Source: Ignavibacteriaceae bacterium
Lineage (GTDB): Bacteria; Bacteroidota; Ignavibacteria; Ignavibacteriales; Ignavibacteriaceae
Reading direction: 5' to 3'
DNA length: 6,712 bases
Assembly: GCA_022865965.1 (NCBI GenBank)
Contig: JALHTS010000331.1
Coordinates: 1-6,712, forward strand
Every line of letters begins with the position of its first letter. Position 1 is the stretch's first letter. Below are positions 1-6,712 of this stretch, in pieces. The translations under genes were made by a program, and so were the position numbers. Below the pieces are notes generated by a model, which searched no databases, was not told where the DNA came from, and saw nothing but the letters and a program-made list of their open reading frames with translations.

Positions 1-46
1 CGAACTTGTTTCGGAATCTTATGTTTTGCTTTTGATGAAAATTTAG

Positions 47-67
47 AACCTGAAACCAGTTCAGGTT
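47..67. repeat. Perfect 8-bp inverted repeat (hairpin)
   Basis: The arms AACCTGAA (47-54) and TTCAGGTT (60-67) are exact reverse complements around the 5-nt loop ACCAG. No T-run follows, so it is not a canonical intrinsic terminator. The hairpin begins directly after the TAG at 44-46, which would fit an mRNA 3'-end structure if an upstream gene ends there. It could equally be a protein-binding palindrome or chance. Confidence 0.5.
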
Positions 68-105
68 GACAGAATCAGCCTAACGAGACTAACTCTGTGA
101 TTTTA

Positions 106-133
106 ATAAGGTTCGGACAACCCTTATCTTTTT
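106..133 (+). terminator. Possible weak intrinsic terminator of an upstream transcript
   Basis: ATAAGGTT (106-113) can pair with AACCCTTAT (119-127), leaving one bulged C and a 5-nt loop CGGAC. The stem is followed by C and then five T (129-133), after which A5 and T6 runs continue to 144. Stem plus T-run has the layout of a rho-independent terminator and lies downstream of all forward-frame stops and upstream of the receptor promoter candidate. The stem is AU-rich, with only two or three G-C pairs and a bulge, so it would be weak. Confidence 0.4.
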
Positions 134-196
134 AAAAATTTTTTACATTGTTCAGGGTGAATCACTAAGTGAGAAATTCCTTTGGACGTAAGTCTT

Positions 197-227
197 TTGA
201 CCTAATCGGGCATAATTAAGATATGCT
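197..227 (+). promoter_or_regulatory. Candidate promoter of the receptor operon
   Basis: TTGACC (197-202) resembles a -35 box. TATGCT (222-227), 19 nt further on, resembles a -10 box with four of six matches. The same stretch approximates the Bacteroidota type, with TTTG at 196-199 and a degenerate TAnnTTTG-like element at 222-229, but the spacing of 22 is slightly long. Transcription would start near 235, giving a leader of roughly 25 nt. This is motif matching by eye in AT-rich DNA, so it is a weak call. Confidence 0.25.
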
Positions 228-250
228 TCATTTAAAACAAATTGCCATTT

Positions 251-254
251 GAGG
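251..254 (+). promoter_or_regulatory. Shine-Dalgarno GAGG deciding the receptor start
   Basis: GAGG lies 5 nt before the ATG at 260. An in-frame TTG at 242 would extend the protein by six residues (MPFEVA) but would place GAGG inside the coding sequence and put non-typical residues before the signal-peptide Met-Lys-Lys. The ATG at 260 is therefore preferred. Confidence 0.7.
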
Positions 255-259
255 TCGCG

Positions 260-3016
260 ATGAAAAAAAATCTACTTAAACTAATTTTTCTTTATTCTGT
301 CTTTTCTATTTTATTCACTACTATACTGTATGCACAAACCGGCAAAATTGCCGGAAGAGTAACCGATCCCGATACAAGGGAAGCCCTAATAGGCATTAAC
401 ATTCTTGTCGAAGGAACTTCTACTGGTGCTGCTACAGACCTTGACGGTTCTTACGTAATAAACAATGTTGATCCCGGAGTTTACAATTTGGTTTTCTCGG
501 GTGTCGGGTATCAGAGAAAAATTGTTACCAATGTAAGAGTTAACACTGACTTTACAACCCGAATTGATGTTGAGCTTCCAGTTGAAGCAATCGGGCTGGA
601 AACTATTGTTGTTGAAGCAGTGAGACCATTGGTAAGAAAAGATCTTACTTCTTCACATACAGTAATTGATAATTCACAAATTGCTGCTCTCCCTGTTGAA
701 AGCATAGACCAGCTTTTGTCACTCCAGGCAGGTATTACAAAAGGTTCAGGCGGCGAACTTCACATCCGAGGCGGGCGTTCTACTGAAATTTCTTATAATG
801 TAAACGGAGTTTCGGCTGTAAATCCCTTTGACTTTGGCAGAACAGTTCAAATTGCTCCCAATGCTATCAAAGAGTTATCTGTTGTAAGCGGAACATTCAA
901 TGCTGAATACGGTAATGCTCTTAGCGGTATTGTTAACACGGTTACTAAAGAAGGTGGCAGTCAATACAAAGGCTCCATTTCCTACTATACAGGAGATTAT
1001 TTTAGCAGTAATAAAGATATTTTCTTAAACATAGGTGATATTGATCTAAGAAATAATCAGGTTGTTGAAGGAACATTTGGTGGGCCAATTCCTTTAACAA
1101 ATAATGATATTACCTTTTTCTTTTCCGGAAGATATAATTACGATAAAGGTTATTTATACGGACAGAGACAACACACAATTTATGATTCTGTTGCAAGAGA
1201 TATGAATGATCCGAGCATAATATATCTGGCACAGACAGGTGATAATAAAATTGTTTCGATGAATCCGAGTGAAGATATCAACGCAACTGCTAAATTTACT
1301 TTTAAACCATTAACTACATTAAAAGTAAATTACGATTTAGTATACTCTCAAACGGAATTTCAAACCTATAACCATAATTATAAATATGTTCCGGATGCAA
1401 ATTACCACAGATATGAATGGGGTCTAATTAATTCTCTGGAAGTTAGACATGCTATCAGTAACTCTACTTTTTATTCTGTTAAGGGGTCATATAGTCTTTA
1501 CGACTATAAAAGATATTTATTCCCATTATTAGATGCAGCAGGCAACGAGGTCTCTTTTAATCCAAATATGCAATTGGGATATTATGATGACGATAGCATT
1601 TGGGTTCCAACACTATTTGCTGACTCAAGATACCAGCCTTCACATAAGGATAACAGGGTCTCTACATATACTTTTAATTCAGGTGGAACGCTTAATGACC
1701 ATTATTATCAGAGATCCGGTACCGGTGAAGTAAGATTTGATATCACAAGTCAGGTTACTAAAGAGCACGATGTTAAGTTTGGAATCAAGTATAAATGGGA
1801 TGAGATGGATTTCCAAAACTTTTATGTTCTTCGTGATACGACTAACTTCAAAGAACCGACAATTCAACCGCCGGGCTCTCCGACTAACGATTTATACTCT
1901 AGATCTCCGAGACAATTCTCAGCTTATCTGCAGGATAAGATGGAATTTACAACTATGATTATAAATGCTGGCCTTCGTTACGATTATTTCGATTCCAGAT
2001 TTATATATGCTCCAGATATTAATGTCCCCAACGATAATTTTGAAAATGCTGAACCAAAAATTACTATTAGTCCGAGATTAGGAATTTCTTTCCCGATTAC
2101 CGATCAGGGCATTATACACTTTTCTTATGGTCATTTTTACCAGCTGCCTCCGTATAATTATTTATATGCAAATCCTTACTTTATAGGATTGGTGACAAAT
2201 GACGTATTCGGGAATGCCAACCTTAATCCTGAAAAAACTGTCAGTTATGAATTAGGACTGCAGCAGCAGCTAAGTGAATCTGTTGCATTTAATGTTACAG
2301 GGTTCTATAAAGATGTTAGAGATTTACTTGCATTACAGCAGATAAGAGTAAGTACCAGCGTAACTTACCAGAAGTACGTTAATAAAGATTATGGCAATAT
2401 TAAGGGTATAACTTTTTCACTTACTAAAAGAAAACTTCCGAGCGATCTGTTAGGTGCATCAATAGACTACACCTTCCAGGTTGCTGAAGGAAATGATACA
2501 GATGCTAACTCTTTCTTCTTAGATCTTTCTTCAGGAAGACAAAGTGAAAAACTTCCTGTTCCTCTTGCATGGGATCAAACTCATACATTAAACGGTGTTG
2601 TTACTTTGGGCGGCGATAGGGATTGGATGGTAACATTGGTCGGTACTATGGGAACCGGTCTTCCTTATTCTCCATCATTATTCGAACAGAAAATTCTGCT
2701 TAAACCAAACAGTGAAAGAAAACCTTTGCAGACAAACGTTGATTTGTTAATGGAAAAATCATTTGACTTCGAGAGCATTTTGCTGACACTGTTTGTTAAA
2801 GTATTCAATTTATTTGATGCTTTAAATGAAAGATATGTTTATAATGATACCGGAAGAGCAACATATACGTTAGAAGAAACTCAGGGCGGTGCAGAAGCAA
2901 CAAATGAAATTGCAAAAGAAGTGCCCGGTATAAAAACAGCAACCGAGTATTTTACTCGTCCTAATTATTACAGTGCGCCCAGAGAAGTTAGATTCGGACT
3001 TACTCTTGAGTTTTAA
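260..3016 (+). CDS. TonB-dependent outer-membrane receptor with carboxypeptidase-regulatory-like domain
   Basis: Complete 918-residue outer-membrane transporter of the TonB-dependent receptor superfamily, which imports a ligand using energy passed on by TonB-ExbBD. A signal peptide covers residues 1-25 (MKKN start, hydrophobic core, cleavage probably after Tyr-Ala). Residues 28 to about 104 form a CarboxypepD_reg-like beta-sandwich (GKIAGRVTD opening, LDGSYVINNVDPGVYNL core), a common N-terminal extension in Bacteroidota. LETIVVEA at 113-120 resembles a TonB box. The plug spans about 127-233, with HIRGGRS at 168-174 and AEYGNALSGIVNTVTK at 215-230. The remainder is rich in alternating aromatic beta strands and ends in FGLTLEF, with the terminal Phe expected of a BAM-assembled barrel. 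Length suits the family. It resembles SusC-like receptors in its extra domain, but no susD-like gene follows, so the substrate is unknown. The start at 260 is chosen for its GAGG Shine-Dalgarno. The stop abuts the next gene, implying cotranscription. Confidence 0.93.
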   Translation: MKKNLLKLIFLYSVFSILFTTILYAQTGKIAGRVTDPDTREALIGINILVEGTSTGAATDLDGSYVINNVDPGVYNLVFSGVGYQRKIVTNVRVNTDFTTRIDVELPVEAIGLETIVVEAVRPLVRKDLTSSHTVIDNSQIAALPVESIDQLLSLQAGITKGSGGELHIRGGRSTEISYNVNGVSAVNPFDFGRTVQIAPNAIKELSVVSGTFNAEYGNALSGIVNTVTKEGGSQYKGSISYYTGDYFSSNKDIFLNIGDIDLRNNQVVEGTFGGPIPLTNNDITFFFSGRYNYDKGYLYGQRQHTIYDSVARDMNDPSIIYLAQTGDNKIVSMNPSEDINATAKFTFKPLTTLKVNYDLVYSQTEFQTYNHNYKYVPDANYHRYEWGLINSLEVRHAISNSTFYSVKGSYSLYDYKRYLFPLLDAAGNEVSFNPNMQLGYYDDDSIWVPTLFADSRYQPSHKDNRVSTYTFNSGGTLNDHYYQRSGTGEVRFDITSQVTKEHDVKFGIKYKWDEMDFQNFYVLRDTTNFKEPTIQPPGSPTNDLYSRSPRQFSAYLQDKMEFTTMIINAGLRYDYFDSRFIYAPDINVPNDNFENAEPKITISPRLGISFPITDQGIIHFSYGHFYQLPPYNYLYANPYFIGLVTNDVFGNANLNPEKTVSYELGLQQQLSESVAFNVTGFYKDVRDLLALQQIRVSTSVTYQKYVNKDYGNIKGITFSLTKRKLPSDLLGASIDYTFQVAEGNDTDANSFFLDLSSGRQSEKLPVPLAWDQTHTLNGVVTLGGDRDWMVTLVGTMGTGLPYSPSLFEQKILLKPNSERKPLQTNVDLLMEKSFDFESILLTLFVKVFNLFDALNERYVYNDTGRATYTLEETQGGAEATNEIAKEVPGIKTATEYFTRPNYYSAPREVRFGLTLEF

Positions 3017-3028
3017 TGAAATTTAAAT

Positions 3029-3032
3029 GGAG
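3029..3032 (+). promoter_or_regulatory. Shine-Dalgarno GGAG deciding the start of the large secreted protein
   Basis: GGAG ends 7 nt before the ATG at 3040. The first in-frame ATG, at 3016, shares its A with the receptor's TAA stop and has no comparable Shine-Dalgarno. It would add eight residues (MKFKWSYK) before the signal peptide. The 3040 start is preferred, with the 3016 ATG possible as a translationally coupled alternative. Confidence 0.6.
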
Positions 3033-3039
3033 TTACAAA

Positions 3040-6000
3040 ATGTCGAAAAGTAATTATTTGAAAATATTTTCATTACTATTTCTGTTCTGTTTTATGTCTC
3101 AATCATTGCTGGTTGCACAAGAAACAGTGGAACAAAGACGAGCACGTGAACATCAGGCAGTAATTGATTATTTAAATTATAAATTAAGCACTTATCCCAT
3201 TGGCACCAGTCCTATCGATTTTCCTGTTGATAAGAATTCATTAACCGATGATTCATCGATTAGATTATCTAAAACAGGTGCTTTTGAAGACAGAAAACGG
3301 TATATGATGAACGGCAATAGCATAACCGTTGAAATCTGGAATTACGGCGGTATCGGCGGTGGATTTCCGGGAGCAAATTTGAGAGATCTTTTAGGTTTAG
3401 TCTGGCGAGATGCTGCTTATATCTTTCAATTTACTCCGTTAATTGGTGCTTCTGTTCCAAGTGCTTTAGATTCATCTCAGAGAATCCATATTGTATCAGA
3501 TGGTTTATATGATTATGAGGCCTACCGGGAAATCGATCCTGAGAATAAAGAATTTTTCTGGACGTGGGAACCAATTCCCGGATATGCTGATCCGGATCAG
3601 GAATTCATGGCATCAAATCCTGCTATGGATTCAGACCGCGATGGAAAGCCTGATAGCTGGCCCCGAGACTGGTATAGTGAAGCCTTAGGTGAATATGTTT
3701 GGCCCGGTTATCTTACTGTTGGTGAAAATAACGCCGATGTGGAAGTTTATTGGGCTATGGATGACAGGTACAATCTTGAATTTCCTTATTATCCATTTAA
3801 TACTGATACAACCAAAAAAGGACTTGGTGTTCAAATTGATGGTAGAGCATTCCAGTGGAGTAACTCACTTGCTGCAAATGCAATCTTTTTTGTATGGACA
3901 ATTACAAACGTGAGCGGTAAAGATCTCGACACAGTTTTCTTTGGTATTTATGGTGATCCTGATGTGGGCGGGCAAGATAATAAAGATGACAACGGATTAT
4001 TTATTCCACCTTATGGGTCGGGCTCTGAGAATGTACCGGTTTATGCTCGCAGTATGGTCTATTTTTGGGATATTGATATGACAGGTGATCTTGATCGACC
4101 TCTAGGATTTCTCGGTTGTAAGTTTCTTGAAAGCCCCGGTAATCCAAATGATGGAATTGATAATGATGGCGATGGAATGATTGATGAAGCTCAGGATGAT
4201 GGAATTGACAATGATGGAGATTGGAATATTGAAAAAGATGATTTAGGTGTTGATGGTATTGCTAACACAGGTGATAATGGTGAAGGTGATGGAGTTCCTA
4301 CTCGCGGCACAAGGTTACCTGATGGAAGACCTGATCCAATGGCTCCCGGAGAGCCTAATTTTGAATACACGGATCTTGATGAAGCTGATCAGATAGGATT
4401 GACTAGTTTTAATAGCTGGATCTGGGCTACTGATGCAGTAAAAAATGATGAATCAGTGTGGAACAGATGTATTCCGGGTAACTTTGGCGAGATAGAAAAT
4501 GAAAATGATATAGTATTCGTTTATGGCTCCGGTTATATTTCACTTAAAAAAGGTGAAATAAAACGAATCTCGATGGCGTTTCTCTTTGGTGAAACATTAG
4601 CTGATTTACTTGTAACCGCTGAAACAGTTCAGGATATTTATAACAAAAATTATCGATTCTTTAAACCACCTGAAAAACCAACTGTTTATGCAGTGCCTGA
4701 TGATAAAAAGGTCACTCTTTACTGGAATACAAAGTCAGAAGAAAGTATTGACCCGATTACAGGTGAGGACTTTGAAGGTTATGTGATTTACAGAAGTACA
4801 CGGCCTGATTTTGCTGATGCTTTGACCATTACTGACGGTAGAGGTGCAGCCTATCTTTATCAACCGCTTACAGATATAAATGGCTTTGAAGCTAAATGGG
4901 ATCTTTTAAATGAATGGAAAGGATACCATCCGGTTCCATATTTGGGCAGAGGATTGCATTATTATCTTGGTGATAATACCGGTCTGATTCACTCCTTTAA
5001 GGATACAAATAATGTAATCAATGGTCAGACTTACTATTATGCAGTTGTTGCGTATGACCATGGAGACTCGCTTGGAATACCACCATCTGAAACAGGTAAA
5101 AAGATTTCTGTTGATCCGATTACAGGTTCGGAAATCTATGATATTAATACTGTGAAAGTTATTCCCGGACCGAGAGTTGCCGGATATATTAACCCAAACA
5201 TTCTTGCTGTAGATAAGGTAGGTGGTTATGCTAATGGGACAGTTGATTTCCGGATTATAAATGATATAAATGTCGTTGATGAAAAATATACTCTCACATT
5301 TAGTGATACTCTTTATTTGCGAGATTCAATATCACTCGAAAAGAACTATTCTGTACTTGGTGAAAAAACTAAAACGGAGTCTTTCTACTTATTTGATACA
5401 AAATTCGCAACACTGTCCAATCAATATATTCTCGATGATGAAAATCTTGTTGTAACAGATATGATTGGTGCAGTTTATCAAAAAGATGTTGATTATATCA
5501 TTGACTTTCAGAAAGGGAAAATTGCCAGAACTGGCAGTTCTTCGATACCCAATAACAGCGAATACAATATTACATATAAGAATTATTCAATTTATCAAAG
5601 CATGGCTTTCAGTCTGGAAGATTCTAATCCGGTTTTCGATGGAATTAAACTTAAGGTATTTGATTATCCTAAACTTGTATTCAATGCTGAAAAATCAAAA
5701 TGGAATACAGATCGTATTAATCTTCCATTCCGTCTATTCCTGAGAACTGCTGGAACCGTTATTCCTCAACCTGCAGATTATATTGTAAGTTTCTCCGATC
5801 AACCGATTTCAACAGCAAAAAAATTCGTACTAGGTAAAGGTTTCATTGATATTCCGGTTAAGTATAAAGTAGAAGATGTCACTACAGGCGTACCGATTGA
5901 AGTAATTACAAACTTACAGGAAGTGGCTGCCACTAATGATTCTGCCTGGACAATCGGTGAAGAAATTGTCTTTTACGTAACAGGATCACCGGGTGGTCAA

Positions 6001-6492
6001 GGCGAACCAATTTCCTGGAGTTTGATGATTTCAAAATCTGAAGACTCAGTGCAAACAATTCCAACCGATGGTGATTATCTGTTACTTTATACGGATAGAC
6101 CTTATACCGAAGATGATGTTTTTACTCTTGAAACCAAATCTGGTTATGTAGATAACAGATTAGCAGCATCCAGACTCGATAATATTTATGTCGTGCCTAA
6201 TCCATATGTAGGTGCAAGCTTTCTGGAACCGGCTAATAAGCTGCCCGGACAAAACCGTGGCGAAAGAAGAATCTATTTTGAAAACCTTCCGATGAAGTGT
6301 ACAATAAGAATTTACACTCTAAGTGGTGAGCTTGTAAATCAGCTAGAACATGATTCTGGGGTGGATAACGGAAGAGAATACTGGAACCTGCTTAATAAAG
6401 ATGGTTTCAGCGTAGCGTATGGAGTGTATCTTGCTCACATAGATGCACCCGGTGTGGGTGAAAAACTTATAAAATTTGCATTAATTAAATAA
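3040..6492 (+). CDS. Large secreted protein with FN3-like domain and T9SS-like C-terminal sorting domain
   Basis: Complete 1150-residue exported protein of unknown function. The signal peptide is residues 1-26 (lysines, Leu/Phe core, cleavage probably after Val-Ala). Residues about 30-540 form an unrecognised region rich in Trp, Tyr, Gly and Asp. It contains a TSP3-like DSDRDGKPD at 197-205, DPDVGGQDNKDDNG at 306-319 and two DGIDNDGD motifs at 371 and 387, all probable calcium-binding loops. Residues about 544-687 look like a fibronectin type III domain (PEKPTVYAV start, VTLYWN, YVIYRS, YYYAVVAYD) lengthened by an insertion. Residues about 690-1045 are beta-rich with a thrice-repeated Y-x3-[FY]-[ST]-D motif. 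Residues 1048-1150 resemble the T9SS type A sorting domain: VPNPY, IRIYTLSGELV, YW at 1114-1115, GVYLAHI, and a lysine-containing end. It is likely cell-surface bound or released. No catalytic motif is visible. Cotranscription with the preceding receptor suggests a joint role, but binding partner versus independent cargo cannot be settled. The family assignment as a whole rests on architecture. Confidence 0.85.
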   Translation: MSKSNYLKIFSLLFLFCFMSQSLLVAQETVEQRRAREHQAVIDYLNYKLSTYPIGTSPIDFPVDKNSLTDDSSIRLSKTGAFEDRKRYMMNGNSITVEIWNYGGIGGGFPGANLRDLLGLVWRDAAYIFQFTPLIGASVPSALDSSQRIHIVSDGLYDYEAYREIDPENKEFFWTWEPIPGYADPDQEFMASNPAMDSDRDGKPDSWPRDWYSEALGEYVWPGYLTVGENNADVEVYWAMDDRYNLEFPYYPFNTDTTKKGLGVQIDGRAFQWSNSLAANAIFFVWTITNVSGKDLDTVFFGIYGDPDVGGQDNKDDNGLFIPPYGSGSENVPVYARSMVYFWDIDMTGDLDRPLGFLGCKFLESPGNPNDGIDNDGDGMIDEAQDDGIDNDGDWNIEKDDLGVDGIANTGDNGEGDGVPTRGTRLPDGRPDPMAPGEPNFEYTDLDEADQIGLTSFNSWIWATDAVKNDESVWNRCIPGNFGEIENENDIVFVYGSGYISLKKGEIKRISMAFLFGETLADLLVTAETVQDIYNKNYRFFKPPEKPTVYAVPDDKKVTLYWNTKSEESIDPITGEDFEGYVIYRSTRPDFADALTITDGRGAAYLYQPLTDINGFEAKWDLLNEWKGYHPVPYLGRGLHYYLGDNTGLIHSFKDTNNVINGQTYYYAVVAYDHGDSLGIPPSETGKKISVDPITGSEIYDINTVKVIPGPRVAGYINPNILAVDKVGGYANGTVDFRIINDINVVDEKYTLTFSDTLYLRDSISLEKNYSVLGEKTKTESFYLFDTKFATLSNQYILDDENLVVTDMIGAVYQKDVDYIIDFQKGKIARTGSSSIPNNSEYNITYKNYSIYQSMAFSLEDSNPVFDGIKLKVFDYPKLVFNAEKSKWNTDRINLPFRLFLRTAGTVIPQPADYIVSFSDQPISTAKKFVLGKGFIDIPVKYKVEDVTTGVPIEVITNLQEVAATNDSAWTIGEEIVFYVTGSPGGQGEPISWSLMISKSEDSVQTIPTDGDYLLLYTDRPYTEDDVFTLETKSGYVDNRLAASRLDNIYVVPNPYVGASFLEPANKLPGQNRGERRIYFENLPMKCTIRIYTLSGELVNQLEHDSGVDNGREYWNLLNKDGFSVAYGVYLAHIDAPGVGEKLIKFALIK
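4150..4221 (+). repeat. Tandem Asp-rich calcium-loop motif, 48-nt period, inside the secreted protein gene
   Basis: Two 24-nt copies at 4150-4173 and 4198-4221 differ at only two positions, both silent changes, and both encode DGIDNDGD (residues 371-378 and 387-394). The alternating Asp/Asn/Gly pattern is that of TSP3 or EF-hand-like calcium loops found in many secreted proteins of Bacteroidota and relatives. The first copy continues GMIDE, the usual form of this motif. The second continues into W and is degenerate. Confidence 0.75.
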
Positions 6493-6523
6493 AGTTGATC
6501 GTTAACTGTTAATCGGATTAAAC

Positions 6524-6712
6524 TTGGTTGAACAAAAAGAACAAATAAAAAGCTTTGAAGACCTTGAATGCTGGAAAGCAAGTATGGAAGTAAGAAAATA
6601 TATTTCTGTACTTATAAATAAGTTTCCTGCCTGTGAGAAATATGATTTGGTGGATAATATGAAAAGAGCATCACATTCTGCTACTAGAAATATTGCAGAA
6701 GGTTACGGAAGA
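6524..6712 (+). CDS. Four-helix-bundle protein, S23 / 23S rRNA intervening-sequence family (5' part only)
   Basis: The first 63 codons of a gene that runs off the window end. The reading frame gives the hallmarks of the S23-like four-helix-bundle family (PF05635/TIGR02436): KSFEDLECWKAS at residues 9-20, a KFP turn at 33-35, the Lys-Arg-Ala-Ser stretch at 47-50 and the conserved NIAEGYGR at 56-63. Family members are usually near 120 residues, so about half is present. They were first noticed in intervening sequences of 23S rRNA genes, but most occur as free-standing genes of unknown function, possibly nucleic-acid binding. The start is inferred. An in-frame stop lies at 6503-6505, and TTG at 6524 follows a weak GGA (6515-6517) by 6 nt. 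The first in-frame ATG, at 6584, would delete the conserved FEDLECW segment. CTG 6506 and ATA 6545 are less likely. The gene begins 31 nt after the previous stop with no terminator seen. Confidence 0.85.
   Translation, partial: MVEQKEQIKSFEDLECWKASMEVRKYISVLINKFPACEKYDLVDNMKRASHSATRNIAEGYGR

Larger units (their letters stand above)
1..259. other. Leader region upstream of the receptor gene; possible tail of an upstream gene
   Basis: No gene can be supported here. All three forward frames hit a stop within the first 69 bases (TGA 33-35, TAG 44-46, TGA 67-69), so at most the last 11 to 22 codons of an upstream + strand gene could be present. None of these tails is recognisable. On the reverse strand, the ATGs I checked, such as those reading from 213 and 147, run into stops within a few codons. 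The stretch is AT-rich and holds a perfect hairpin, a terminator-like stem with a T-run, a weak promoter candidate and the ribosome binding site of the receptor gene, each listed separately. Confidence 0.6.

Noticed and set aside
242..259. TTG at 242 as the receptor start
   Set aside because: It would place the GAGG Shine-Dalgarno within the coding region and add six residues before an otherwise typical MKKN signal peptide start.
511..705. Reverse-strand open frame of 64 codons
   Set aside because: It lies wholly inside the receptor's carboxypeptidase-like and plug coding region, has no recognisable protein features, and is a shadow of the + strand gene.
1533..1958. Short open frames on both strands within the barrel-coding region
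   Set aside because: They overlap continuous, well-supported receptor coding sequence and give no recognisable proteins.
3040..3120. Lipoprotein signal using Cys17 of the secreted protein
   Set aside because: The preceding residues (Phe-Leu-Phe) do not fit a lipobox and the Cys sits in the hydrophobic core. Cleavage near Val-Ala at residue 26 is more plausible.
3491..5743. Four short + strand open frames in alternative frames of the secreted protein gene
   Set aside because: They are frame shadows of a continuous 1150-residue coding sequence, with compositions that look translated out of frame.
6493..6523. Terminator between the secreted protein gene and the S23-family gene
   Set aside because: The 31 nt contain only the short palindrome GTTAAC and no stem followed by a T-run.
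6524..6712. rRNA intervening sequence or diversity-generating retroelement accessory (Avd) gene
   Set aside because: No 23S rRNA sequence flanks the gene. The motifs are of the S23 type and not Avd type, and no reverse transcriptase or template/variable repeat pair is visible in the window, although sequence beyond 6712 is unseen.

Overview
The window looks like a chromosomal piece of a Bacteroidota/Chlorobi-group bacterium. The most likely source is Ignavibacteria or a relative such as Calditrichota or Marinimicrobia. The DNA is AT-rich. It encodes a TonB-dependent receptor with an N-terminal carboxypeptidase-regulatory-like domain, followed by a very large exported beta-rich protein ending in a domain like the type IX secretion system (T9SS) sorting domain. 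This pairing is typical of those lineages, but the lineage call is inferred from protein style and not from a marker gene.

Layout, all on the + strand. Positions 1-259 are non-coding or hold only the last codons of an upstream gene. They contain a perfect 8-bp hairpin (47-67), a plausible weak intrinsic terminator (106-133), a weak promoter candidate (197-227) and a clear Shine-Dalgarno (251-254). Positions 260-3016 encode a complete 918-residue TonB-dependent outer-membrane receptor. Positions 3040-6492 encode a complete 1150-residue secreted protein. It has a signal peptide, aspartate-rich TSP3-like probable calcium-binding motifs, a fibronectin-III-like domain, a repeated beta motif and the T9SS-like C-terminus. 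Position 6524 to the window end holds the first 63 codons of a four-helix-bundle protein of the S23 / 23S rRNA intervening-sequence family, apparently starting at TTG.

The receptor and the secreted protein are almost certainly one transcriptional unit. An alternative upstream ATG of the second gene shares the A of the receptor's stop codon, and the better start lies only 23 nt further on. A working model is an outer-membrane channel co-expressed with a surface-exposed or released partner, but no substrate can be read from the sequence and there is no SusD-like gene between them. The S23-family gene follows after 31 nt with no visible terminator and may be cotranscribed, although members of this family usually occur as stand-alone genes.

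I see no mobile element, CRISPR array, rRNA or tRNA, and no demonstrably new system. The least explained parts are the unrecognised N-terminal region and repeated beta modules of the 1150-residue protein, and the reason for the S23-family gene being placed directly behind it.
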